Source of the DNA: an uncultured Kineothrix sp.
GTDB taxonomy: Bacteria; Bacillota; Clostridia; Lachnospirales; Lachnospiraceae
Direction: 5' to 3'
Length of the DNA: 7,812 nucleotides
Assembly (NCBI GenBank): GCA_910587275.1
Contig: CAJUMD010000120.1
Span: forward strand, 2,059-9,870
The notes beneath the pieces were generated by a model, which worked only from the letters and a program-made list of their open reading frames with translations, ran no database searches and was not told the DNA's origin. Of this stretch, positions 1 through 6,202 are shown piece by piece (the stretch's first letter is position 1; each line of letters starts with the position of its first letter). A program made the position numbers and the translations under genes.

Positions 1-72
1 TTTACGGACAGTTATGCGTTTTCCCCGGAACCGGTGGCAAAAAGGCCCCTGATTAAGGCTGTCATAGAATAA
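1..72 (+). CDS. C-terminal end of an unidentified upstream gene (5' truncated by window)
   Basis: Reading frame 1 is open from the first base and ends at TAA (70-72), giving 23 residues that finish in RPLIKAVIE. The reading is supported by the start of yqfC only 23 bases later in the same direction, which suits a compact operon. The fragment contains no motif I can assign. In related genomes the gene before yqfC varies, so I do not guess a family. It could also be chance open sequence, but the codons resemble those of the neighbouring genes. Confidence 0.6.
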   Translation, partial: FTDSYAFSPEPVAKRPLIKAVIE

Positions 73-95
73 GTATACGGCGCATATATTGTTCC

Positions 96-407
96 ATGAT
101 GAGAGCAAGAAAAAAGACCGGCAGACAGACCGGCAGGCAGAGACTGGAACGACAAAAAGAAATCATAGTGGAATCATTAAAACTTCCCAAGGACTCCATG
201 TTGGGGGCTTCCATCGTGACGGTAACGGGGAACGCGGATGCCTTTGTGGAAAATTACAGGGGGATTTTGGAATATTCCCCGGAATGTATCGTGCTGCAGG
301 GAAAAACCTGCCAAATCAGTATAAGCGGCAAGCGGATGACCATTGATTATTATACCAATGAGGACATGAAAATCAGCGGGTGCATCGAATGCATCCGCTA
401 TCACTAG
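96..407 (+). CDS. yqfC: Sporulation protein YqfC (YabP/YqfC family)
   Basis: This 103-residue protein belongs to the YabP/YqfC family. In Bacillus subtilis yqfC is made in the mother cell under sigma-E and is co-transcribed with yqfD; its biochemical role is unknown. The recognisable core starts near residue 29 (LKLPKDSML) and continues through IVTVTGNADAFVENYRGILEY (about 40-60), TCQISISGKRMTI (about 71-83) and a short C-terminal beta-strand segment. The basic N-terminus carries an imperfect TGRQ-TGRQ duplication and makes the protein slightly longer than the Bacillus one (about 93 residues). Two adjacent ATGs (96 and 99) could start it, and neither has a visible Shine-Dalgarno sequence, unlike most other genes here. 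A later GTG near residue 25 would still keep the core. Immediate linkage to yqfD strongly supports the call. Confidence 0.9.
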   Translation: MMRARKKTGRQTGRQRLERQKEIIVESLKLPKDSMLGASIVTVTGNADAFVENYRGILEYSPECIVLQGKTCQISISGKRMTIDYYTNEDMKISGCIECIRYH

Positions 408-450
408 GGCGTGTTTGGAAATTGCGGGAAAAAGAAACGGGGGAATCGCC

Positions 451-1737
451 ATGCTTCAGTTTATACAGTACCTGAAAGGCTATGTCTGCATCCGCGTGTG
501 GGGGTATTCGCCGGAGCGGTTTATGAATCTTTGCAGCAACCACGATATCTTTCTATGGGATATCCGCAACTGCGGGGAATATTATACCATGTGCATTACG
601 GTGGAGGGATTTTACCGGTTAAAGGGAATCGTAAGGAAAACAGGGACAAAGGTAGCCATACAGAAGCGCTGTGGACTGCCTTTTTTCGTGCCAAGGGTCA
701 GGCGCAGGAAGATTTTCCTGTTTGGGCTTTTGGGGAGTCTTGCATTTTGGATATGGATGTCCACGTTTATCTGGTCGGTGGAAGTCCATGGGAATTATTC
801 GGTTTCCGAGGATATTTTCATGGATTTCCTGGAGCAGAACGGGATTTATGTGGGAATGAAGCGGGAAGATGTCAATATTGAGGAATTGGAGAAGAAAATC
901 CGTCAGGATTTCGGTATTGTGACGTGGACTTCGGCCAAAATCGACGGGACGAGGCTGGAAATACAGATTAAGGAGAACGAGGTGGCAACGGAGAAGGACG
1001 GCGGGGAAGGGGATGCCGGTTTCGGAAATACGTATGGCTCTGATTTGGTTGCGGAAGAAGATGGACAGATTGTCAGCATGGTCACGAGAGCGGGCGTGCC
1101 GCAGGTGGCGGTGGGGGCGGAAGTGAAAAAAGGGGATGTGCTGGTATCGGGAAGCGTGCCGGTGTATAATGAGGATGCCACCGTGAAAAAATACCAGTAT
1201 TATGACGCGGATGCGGATGTGTTCATCAGCCGCACCCTGCACCGGACGGAAGAACTCCCCTTTACTTATGAAAAGAAGGAGTATACCGGGGAGGAAAAAA
1301 AGGAATGGCTGGTTGGTGTGATGGAAAAGGAATTTGCCCTGCGGCTCGGAAAGGTACAGTACGGGAATTATGACAGGGTGACGGATAAAAAGCAGGTAAA
1401 GCTGCTGGATAATTTTTACCTGCCCGTTTATTACGGCAGCAGTGTGAACCGGGAATACGTGCTGACGGACAATATATACACAAAAGAAGAAGTAAAAACC
1501 ATATTTTCTGAAAAATTAATAAAATTTATAGCCGGTTTGGAAGAAAAAGGGGTACAAATAATGAAAAAAAATGTTACAATAACAAGGAACAGCAAAAATA
1601 AAAAGTGGCTGATGGATATGGAACTGCAGATTGTGGAACAGACGGGAAAGAACATCCCGATTGTGCCGCAGGAGAAGGATGAACCGGCGCCGGAAGAAGG
1701 CGGGATGGAAACGGGCGTACAGGCAGCAGGGGAATAA
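451..1737 (+). CDS. yqfD: Sporulation protein YqfD
   Basis: This 428-residue protein matches YqfD (Bacillus homologue about 398 residues), a membrane protein of the sigma-E sporulation programme in B. subtilis with no known enzymatic activity. It starts MLQFIQYLKGYVCIRVWGYSPERF, the typical YqfD opening, followed by a basic stretch (PRVRRRK) and one clear transmembrane segment at about residues 89-110. A POTRA-like region follows (about 112-176, with VHGNYSV and EKKIRQDF), then a large domain probably outside the cytoplasm. The C-terminus is an acidic, proline-rich tail (about 395-428). The ATG at 451 is preferred because CGGGGGA lies just upstream; the frame is open further upstream (ATG 415), but those residues do not look like the family. 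It lies 43 bases after yqfC and 79 bases before phoH, with no terminator between. Confidence 0.92.
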   Translation: MLQFIQYLKGYVCIRVWGYSPERFMNLCSNHDIFLWDIRNCGEYYTMCITVEGFYRLKGIVRKTGTKVAIQKRCGLPFFVPRVRRRKIFLFGLLGSLAFWIWMSTFIWSVEVHGNYSVSEDIFMDFLEQNGIYVGMKREDVNIEELEKKIRQDFGIVTWTSAKIDGTRLEIQIKENEVATEKDGGEGDAGFGNTYGSDLVAEEDGQIVSMVTRAGVPQVAVGAEVKKGDVLVSGSVPVYNEDATVKKYQYYDADADVFISRTLHRTEELPFTYEKKEYTGEEKKEWLVGVMEKEFALRLGKVQYGNYDRVTDKKQVKLLDNFYLPVYYGSSVNREYVLTDNIYTKEEVKTIFSEKLIKFIAGLEEKGVQIMKKNVTITRNSKNKKWLMDMELQIVEQTGKNIPIVPQEKDEPAPEEGGMETGVQAAGE

Positions 1738-1816
1738 GCATGTGTCCGGTACCAAAGCCGCCGGATGGACGAGACGTCGGGTTACGGTTGGCGGGAAGAA
1801 AAAGAATGGAGTGTTT

Positions 1817-2836
1817 ATGGAATTGACGGAGCAGCAGATTCATGTTCCGACGGAACATATGCAGAATGTATTTGGGCAATACGATTCTTTTTTAAAGAAA
1901 ATCGAACGGAGTTTCGGTGTGACGGTAGTAGACCGGAACGGGGAAATCAAGATTACGGGGAGCCGGACTGCGGTGAAGCGGGCGGAGCATACCGTAAAGC
2001 AACTGGTAGGGTTATCAGAGAGAGGAAATGTAATCCAGGAGCAGAACGTGGATTACGCGATAGCAGTGGAAATGGAAGCGGGAATAAACAATAAGGAAGA
2101 TATACTCATAGAAATAGACAGCGACTGCATTTGCCATACCGTAAGTGGGAAGCCGGTAAAACCAAAGACTTTGGGGCAGAAGCAGTATGTGGATGCCATC
2201 CGGGATAAAATGATTGTGTTCGGTCTGGGACCTGCAGGGACGGGGAAAACGTATTTGGCGATGGCAATGGCGGTAACGGCATTTAAGAGGGAGGAAGTGG
2301 AACGCATCATACTGACGCGTCCTGCCATCGAAGCGGGAGAAAAACTGGGGTTTCTGCCCGGAGACCTGCAAAGCAAGGTGGACCCGTACCTGCGTCCTTT
2401 GTACGATGCGCTGTACCAGCTTATGGGGGCGGAAGGATTTGCCAAAAATATGGAGCGGGGGCTGATTGAGGTGGCGCCCCTTGCCTATATGCGCGGCCGG
2501 ACGCTGGACAATGCTTATATTATCCTGGACGAAGCGCAGAATACCACGCCGGCGCAGATGAAGATGTTTTTAACCCGTATCGGGTTCGGTTCCAAGGTGG
2601 TCATTACCGGCGACGTCTCGCAGAAGGATTTGGCGCCCGGCGCCGTGTCGGGGCTGGACGTGGCGGTAAGGGTGCTTGGCAAAATCGACGATATCGCATT
2701 CTGTAAGCTGACCAGCAAGGATGTGGTACGGCATCCGTTGGTGCAGAAGATTGTCAAGGCGTACGAGGATTTTGAAAAAACGGATGTGCGCAGACAGGCA
2801 AAAGGGAAAAACGGCAGGGAGAGAAGACGGTCATGA
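1817..2836 (+). CDS. phoH: PhoH-like ATPase (PhoH/YbeZ family)
   Basis: A 339-residue cytosolic P-loop protein of the PhoH/YbeZ family. Members bind ATP and are linked to RNA metabolism; they are often encoded beside ybeY, as here. The N-terminal part (about residues 1-75, with SFGVTVVDRNGEIKITGS) resembles a small KH-like nucleic-acid-binding domain. The ATPase core has Walker A GPAGTGKT at 138-145 and Walker B IILDEAQN with Asp238-Glu239, followed by a helicase-like segment (KMFLTRIGFGSKVVITGD) and the RHPLVQKIV motif near the end. The ATG at 1817 is chosen because GGAG (1808-1811) precedes it by 5 bases and the protein then begins as the family does; the open frame extends upstream into yqfD without homology. 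Its stop overlaps the ybeY start (ATGA), implying translational coupling. No HD-domain gene (yqfF/pgpH) separates the two as it does in Bacillus. Confidence 0.95.
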   Translation: MELTEQQIHVPTEHMQNVFGQYDSFLKKIERSFGVTVVDRNGEIKITGSRTAVKRAEHTVKQLVGLSERGNVIQEQNVDYAIAVEMEAGINNKEDILIEIDSDCICHTVSGKPVKPKTLGQKQYVDAIRDKMIVFGLGPAGTGKTYLAMAMAVTAFKREEVERIILTRPAIEAGEKLGFLPGDLQSKVDPYLRPLYDALYQLMGAEGFAKNMERGLIEVAPLAYMRGRTLDNAYIILDEAQNTTPAQMKMFLTRIGFGSKVVITGDVSQKDLAPGAVSGLDVAVRVLGKIDDIAFCKLTSKDVVRHPLVQKIVKAYEDFEKTDVRRQAKGKNGRERRRS

Positions 2837-3357
2837 CTTGTTATGTGGAATATTCCGAAAGGGTGGAGAAAGAAGCAACTACGGTTTATCCTTTTTCTTT
2901 GGAGGAGACGGCAGCGCAGGTCATGGAAGCGGTTCTTGAGAGTGAACAGTGTCCCTATGATGCCGTGGTGAACGTCCTGTTGACGGATAATGCACAGATA
3001 CGGGAATACAACAGACAGTATCGGGAAACGGACCGGGAAACGGACGTGCTGTCCTTTCCGAACCTGGAATACGGGAAACCGGCGGATTTTGGGTTTGCGG
3101 AGGAGGAGCAGGCAGACTGTTTTGATCCGGACAGCGGGGAACTGCTGCTTGGGGATATTGTTCTGTCGTTGGAGAAGGTGCGGGAACAGGCATTGCGTTA
3201 CGGGCATAGTGAAAAGAGGGAATTTGCGTTCCTGATTGCCCACAGTATGCTCCATTTGTGCGGCTATGACCATATGGAGGAGACGGAAGCGGCGGTCATG
3301 GATAAAAAGCAGGAAAAGATACTGGAATCGCTGGGAATTACGAGGGATAACGGATAA
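2833..3357 (+). CDS. ybeY: Endoribonuclease YbeY (rRNA maturation factor)
   Basis: A 174-residue metal-dependent endoribonuclease of the YbeY/UPF0054 family, which acts in 16S rRNA 3'-end maturation and 70S ribosome quality control. The diagnostic zinc-binding motif His-x3-His-x5-His is intact at His137, His141 and His147 (HSMLHLCGYDH). Upstream are the conserved ETDVLSFP (about 70-77) and LLGDIVLS (about 105-112). Between these two lies an acidic insertion (about 79-102) that makes the protein longer than the usual ~155 residues; I associate such insertions with Lachnospiraceae-type sequences. The start overlaps the phoH stop by 4 bases, with AGGGAGAG about 10 bases upstream. The context points to a joint role with PhoH in RNA processing. 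Confidence 0.95.
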   Translation: MTCYVEYSERVEKEATTVYPFSLEETAAQVMEAVLESEQCPYDAVVNVLLTDNAQIREYNRQYRETDRETDVLSFPNLEYGKPADFGFAEEEQADCFDPDSGELLLGDIVLSLEKVREQALRYGHSEKREFAFLIAHSMLHLCGYDHMEETEAAVMDKKQEKILESLGITRDNG

Positions 3358-3384
3358 CCAAAAAACAAAAGGAACAGGGATGAC

Positions 3385-5085
3385 ATGAGGCAGGAAACAA
3401 AAGCAAAAAACAGCAATAACAGCGGAAGTGGCAGAAACAGTATCAGAAGCAGTGCAAAGAGCGGCGGCAGGGGAAAACGGCGGGAATGGATGGTGAATGT
3501 GGGGCTGGTGACGTATTTCATCGGTTTTGTGCTGCGCATTCCGTTAAGCCGTATGATGGGGGATACGGGCATCGGTTTTTTTGCCGGCGCCATGGAGTTG
3601 TTTATGGTAACCAGCATCGTATTTTCTTACGGATTTTCCAAAGCGCTGGCGGTACAGATGAAGTACAGGGCAAGAAGGGACATGTATAAAAGCGCCAGAC
3701 GGGTGTACCGCAATGTGATGATTGTTACCGTGGCGGCCGGTGCGCTTTTGGCGGCGGGAATGCTTGTTTTTTCGGAGCAAACCGCAGCAATCCTGCTGCT
3801 GGAGCCGAGGGCGTACCTTGCGGTGATGGCAGCAGCGCCAGCCGTTTTGCTTGCGGCAGTGATGGGTGTGATGCGGGGGTACTTCCAGGGCATGGGGACG
3901 ATGGTTCCCACGGTGCATTCCAAGCTGGTGGAGAAAATCATACAGTTTGGGGCGTGCCTGTTTTTATGCTCCGCTTTTTATGCCTACGGGGAGAAAGTGG
4001 CAGCCTTAAGGAAGACGCAGGAATTTGCACCGGCTTACGGTGCCATGGGGGCAGCGCTTGGATTGACGGTTGCGTGCGGTTTCGGGCTTCTTCACATGGT
4101 GCTTATGCGCATGGTCTATGCGAAAACCTTTAAGCAGCAGCTTGAGCGTGACTCGTCCAAGTATGCGGAGTCCGGCGTGCAGATTTTCCTTGTTTTTTTC
4201 CAGACTGCGCTGCCGTATCTGCTTTGTGCCCTGCTGTACAACATGAATTATGTCATCGACCAGCGGATTTTTAATTATGCCATGAACCGGAAGGAAAAAG
4301 GCAGTATCCGGGTGGCACACTGGGGCATATATTATGGGAAATACACTACGGTGGTCGGAATTGCCGCGGTACTGTGCGCCTTTTTGGCGGCATCCGTGGT
4401 GCCGAAAATCGTGCAGTTACAGGAAAAACAGGAGGGAAGGGAAGCGCAGTTCCGGTTCGGGAATCTGATGCATTTCCTTGCCATCCTTACGATTCCCTGT
4501 GCCGTGTGGCTGGCGGTGCTGGCGGAGCCGTTGGTGGGAATCCTGTTTACCGGGGACAAGGAAACGGCAGTTTCGTTAATCCGGACGGGTTCTGCCGTGG
4601 TGGTTTTGTTCCCGTTTGCCCATCTGTTCATGAATATCCTGCAGCGGACGAGGAAACAAAGAACGGTAATTTTCGGCGGGCTTGCTGCGTTTTTGCTTCA
4701 TTTGGCGGCGCTTCTTCTGCTTGTGACCGTTACGGATATGGGCATCCATGCGGCGGTCTGCGGTACGGTGGTTTTCTGGCTGACGGTCTGTGTGGCAGGT
4801 TTCATCGGGGTGTCGGGTTATCTGCGGTACAGCCCGGATTGGCTACGTTTCTTTGCCATCCCGGCAGCATCGGCGGGCGTGTCGGGGCTGCTTGCCCTGC
4901 TAATCTGCCGGCTGCTGCTTGGTGTGGCGGGGAATGTGGTTACGTTTGTGGTGTGCCTTGCGGTGTGCCTTGCGGTTTATAACGGTCTGCTGTTTTTGTT
5001 TAAGGCGGTGAAGGAGGAGGAACTCAGGGAAATGCCGGGAGGCGGTTTCCTGTTGCGGCTGTGGGAGCGGACGCACATGGTTTAA
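3385..5085 (+). CDS. MOP-superfamily polysaccharide/lipid flippase (SpoVB/MurJ-like)
   Basis: A 566-residue polytopic inner-membrane protein with about 12-14 hydrophobic segments between residues 36 and 545. The stretch from about residue 85 (GFSKALAVQMKYRARRDM) through RVYRNVMIV to the hallmark MRGYFQGMGTMVPT (about 163-176) is typical of SpoVB/YtgP/MurJ-type members of the MOP superfamily. These flip lipid-linked saccharides such as lipid II or other undecaprenyl-linked precursors across the membrane. The substrate cannot be told from sequence. The N-terminus (about 1-35) is a low-complexity Lys/Arg/Ser/Asn-rich cytosolic tail. The chosen ATG has AGGAACAGGGA upstream; Met36, at the first membrane segment, is a less likely alternative. 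It follows ybeY by 27 bases, so it is probably co-transcribed, and replaces the dgkA/era genes often found at this place. SpoVB itself, a second MurJ or a capsule flippase remain possible. Confidence 0.85.
   Translation: MRQETKAKNSNNSGSGRNSIRSSAKSGGRGKRREWMVNVGLVTYFIGFVLRIPLSRMMGDTGIGFFAGAMELFMVTSIVFSYGFSKALAVQMKYRARRDMYKSARRVYRNVMIVTVAAGALLAAGMLVFSEQTAAILLLEPRAYLAVMAAAPAVLLAAVMGVMRGYFQGMGTMVPTVHSKLVEKIIQFGACLFLCSAFYAYGEKVAALRKTQEFAPAYGAMGAALGLTVACGFGLLHMVLMRMVYAKTFKQQLERDSSKYAESGVQIFLVFFQTALPYLLCALLYNMNYVIDQRIFNYAMNRKEKGSIRVAHWGIYYGKYTTVVGIAAVLCAFLAASVVPKIVQLQEKQEGREAQFRFGNLMHFLAILTIPCAVWLAVLAEPLVGILFTGDKETAVSLIRTGSAVVVLFPFAHLFMNILQRTRKQRTVIFGGLAAFLLHLAALLLLVTVTDMGIHAAVCGTVVFWLTVCVAGFIGVSGYLRYSPDWLRFFAIPAASAGVSGLLALLICRLLLGVAGNVVTFVVCLAVCLAVYNGLLFLFKAVKEEELREMPGGGFLLRLWERTHMV
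4951..4974 (+). repeat. Perfect 12-base tandem duplication inside the flippase gene
   Basis: GTGTGCCTTGCG occurs twice head-to-tail (4951-4962 and 4963-4974). It is in frame, encoding VCLA twice (residues 523-530) within a late transmembrane helix. Because the unit is a multiple of three, slippage would add or remove four residues without breaking the frame. Confidence 0.85.
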
Positions 5086-5196
5086 ACCATATTTTCACGC
5101 GCCGTGGAATGCGTAAAAAGCCATTTCTGTATAAAAACGTATAAATAAGGGAAAAATGCGGATACTGACTGTAATCTTTTAAAAGGAGAACGATCC

Positions 5197-5862
5197 ATGA
5201 AAGTTGCGAAACGTATCAGCATTTTTTTTATTATACCGGTGGGAATGTATTCGCTTGGTTTTTATTCCCATATGAAACTGCAGGAGGAATTTTATCCGGG
5301 AAAGTATCCGTCCGTCCAGGTACAGGAGCAGGCACAGACACAGGTAAAAGAGCCGATTGAACCGGAAACGCCGGCAGAGCCGCAGCCGCAAGTTATAGCC
5401 GCAGCCGCTGAGGAAGAACAGGTAATCTGTGCCGATACCCAGTACATCATACAGGAAGTGGATATCCGAAAGAATACGTCCGTGGAAACGAAATGGAAGG
5501 TACCGGATATGTACATTGGCATGGACCGGACGAGTTTTGTGCGGGAAATGGAACTGTACCAGCAGTCCCCATCCTTAAAGGACCAGGAGCTTGGTTTCGT
5601 GAGCGTGGAAGTGGTTTCGTTTTCCAAGGCGCGGGTGGTGGTGCGCAAAAATTATATGTTTCGGGAAGTGTTTACCAGTTTTTATCTGGTGAACGAGAAG
5701 AATTATGTGGTGGTTTACTGCGACGACCTGCAGACGGTCTATATGAATACCAATATTTCCCTGGATTCCCTCCCGGACGGGTTAAAGCAGGAGATTATCA
5801 GGAATAAGTATATTGCCTCGGAGGAGGAGCTTTATAACTTTTTGGAGACGTATTCCAGTTAA
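5197..5862 (+). CDS. Membrane-anchored conserved protein of unknown function (possible BofC-like C-terminal domain)
   Basis: A 221-residue protein that I cannot assign to a characterised function. It begins with a short basic segment and one hydrophobic stretch (about 7-24), consistent with an uncleaved signal anchor that exports the rest. Residues about 38-72 form a Pro/Glu/Gln-rich linker. The remainder is a compact domain: TQYIIQEVDI (81-90), IGMDRTSFVREM (107-118), ELGFVSVEVVSFSKARVVVRKNY (131-153), a beta-rich segment around VVVYCDDLQTVYMNTNI, and the ending ELYNFLETYSS. I recognise this layout from unnamed Lachnospiraceae proteins; the GFVSVEVVSFSK part recalls the C-terminal domain of BofC, a sporulation protein, but this is from memory and tentative. 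The start is fixed by AAGGAGAA ending 6 bases before the ATG. It lies 111 bases after the flippase and just before the terminator at 5961. Confidence 0.75.
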   Translation: MKVAKRISIFFIIPVGMYSLGFYSHMKLQEEFYPGKYPSVQVQEQAQTQVKEPIEPETPAEPQPQVIAAAAEEEQVICADTQYIIQEVDIRKNTSVETKWKVPDMYIGMDRTSFVREMELYQQSPSLKDQELGFVSVEVVSFSKARVVVRKNYMFREVFTSFYLVNEKNYVVVYCDDLQTVYMNTNISLDSLPDGLKQEIIRNKYIASEEELYNFLETYSS

Positions 5863-5960
5863 ATCGGGAGACTGCCTGCGGTTGTAACAGACAGCCTGAA
5901 CGGTATTTCTTATTGTTCCCAGAGGGCGGTTTATGACTATCGGGAAAACCACAGAAATAA

Positions 5961-6004
5961 AGGCATTTGGCGGTATTGGATACCGTCGGTGTCTTTTTCT
6001 TTTT
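5961..6004 (+). terminator. Rho-independent terminator closing the upstream block
   Basis: The inner arms CGGTAT (5971-5976) and ATACCG (5980-5985) pair around a TGG loop. The stem extends outward to 5961 and 5994 with G-T pairs and one bulged T, giving about 15 pairs. It is followed directly by a T-rich run (5995-6004, interrupted by one C). It lies 98 bases after the stop of the 221-residue gene and before the next promoter, as expected for the end of the first transcript. Confidence 0.85.
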
Positions 6005-6138
6005 CATGGGTACAGTTTAGGCAAGTTTAAGTTGTCTCTTAATACGGGGAAGTTTCAGAAATGCCAAATAAAATGATAAAATTTCCGGTACAGATAGGGA
6101 TTTACAAGTTGCCATAATACATTTATCCCTAAACCTCA
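6005..6138. other. AT-rich intergenic stretch with a spaced inverted repeat
   Basis: The gap between the 221-residue gene and the TetR gene (5863-6202) holds the terminator, this stretch and the promoter/operator. Bases 5863-5960 show nothing I can assign. Within 6005-6138 the only structure I see is the perfect 7-base inverted repeat TAGGGAT (6095-6101) and ATCCCTA (6125-6131), separated by 23 bases and ending 7 bases before the -35 box. It has no coding signal on either strand. Confidence 0.5.
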
Positions 6139-6167
6139 TTGACAAGAGAAAATATTCTCTATATAAT
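6139..6167 (+). promoter_or_regulatory. Consensus sigma-A promoter of the tetR operon
   Basis: A perfect -35 TTGACA (6139-6144) and a perfect -10 TATAAT (6162-6167) are separated by exactly 17 bases (6145-6161). The expected start of transcription is near 6174, giving a leader of about 29 bases before the TetR ATG. Such a strong promoter ahead of a repressor gene usually implies tight repression, matching the overlapping palindrome. Confidence 0.93.
6145..6160. promoter_or_regulatory. Inverted repeat in the promoter spacer, possible second operator
   Basis: AGAGAA (6145-6150) and TTCTCT (6155-6160) form a perfect 6-base inverted repeat around AATA, filling the spacer between the -35 and -10 boxes. 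Its sequence differs from the downstream palindrome, so if it is a binding site it may belong to another regulator. In AT-rich DNA a chance occurrence is possible. Confidence 0.4.
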
Positions 6168-6187
6168 TAAACTATAAGTTTAATTAT
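6163..6187. promoter_or_regulatory. 25-base palindromic operator overlapping -10 and start point
   Basis: The arms ATAATTAAACT (6163-6173) and AGTTTAATTAT (6177-6187) are perfect reverse complements around a 3-base centre ATA. The left arm covers five bases of the -10 box and the centre coincides with the predicted transcription start near 6174. Length, symmetry and position fit a homodimeric TetR-family operator controlling its own gene and the two genes downstream. The binding protein is inferred from adjacency. Confidence 0.8.
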
Positions 6188-6190
6188 TGC

Positions 6191-6197
6191 AAGGAGG
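6191..6197 (+). promoter_or_regulatory. Strong ribosome binding site of the TetR gene
   Basis: AAGGAGG, a near-perfect complement of the 16S rRNA 3' end, lies 5 bases before the ATG at 6203 and fixes that start. It directly follows the operator palindrome. Confidence 0.9.
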
Positions 6198-6202
6198 AAC
6201 AT

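Noticed and set aside
411..881. A 156-codon + strand frame overlapping the start of yqfD, and a 207-codon minus-strand frame at 619-1242
   Set aside because: Both are out of frame with or antisense to the confidently identified yqfD and show no protein-family pattern.
2515..3273. A 252-codon open frame on the minus strand across the phoH end and ybeY
   Set aside because: It lies opposite two well-recognised genes, has no plausible ribosome binding site or domain, and arises from their codon bias.
4374..4982. A 202-codon + strand frame inside the flippase gene
   Set aside because: It is a shifted frame rich in Gly, Cys and Arg, typical of an alternative reading of GC-rich membrane-protein codons.
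5128..5146. TATAAA boxes (5130 and 5140) as a promoter for the 221-residue gene
   Set aside because: No convincing -35 element sits 16-18 bases upstream and no sporulation-sigma pattern fits; read-through from the flippase gene is equally possible.
5798..6007. A 69-codon minus-strand frame over the intergenic gap
   Set aside because: Its MKKKK start comes from the T-run of the terminator and it runs back into the 221-residue gene; no ribosome binding site or family resemblance.
5863..6202. A riboswitch or small RNA in the 340-base gap
   Set aside because: Apart from the terminator hairpin, promoter and short inverted repeats, I see no conserved riboswitch core or tRNA-like fold.
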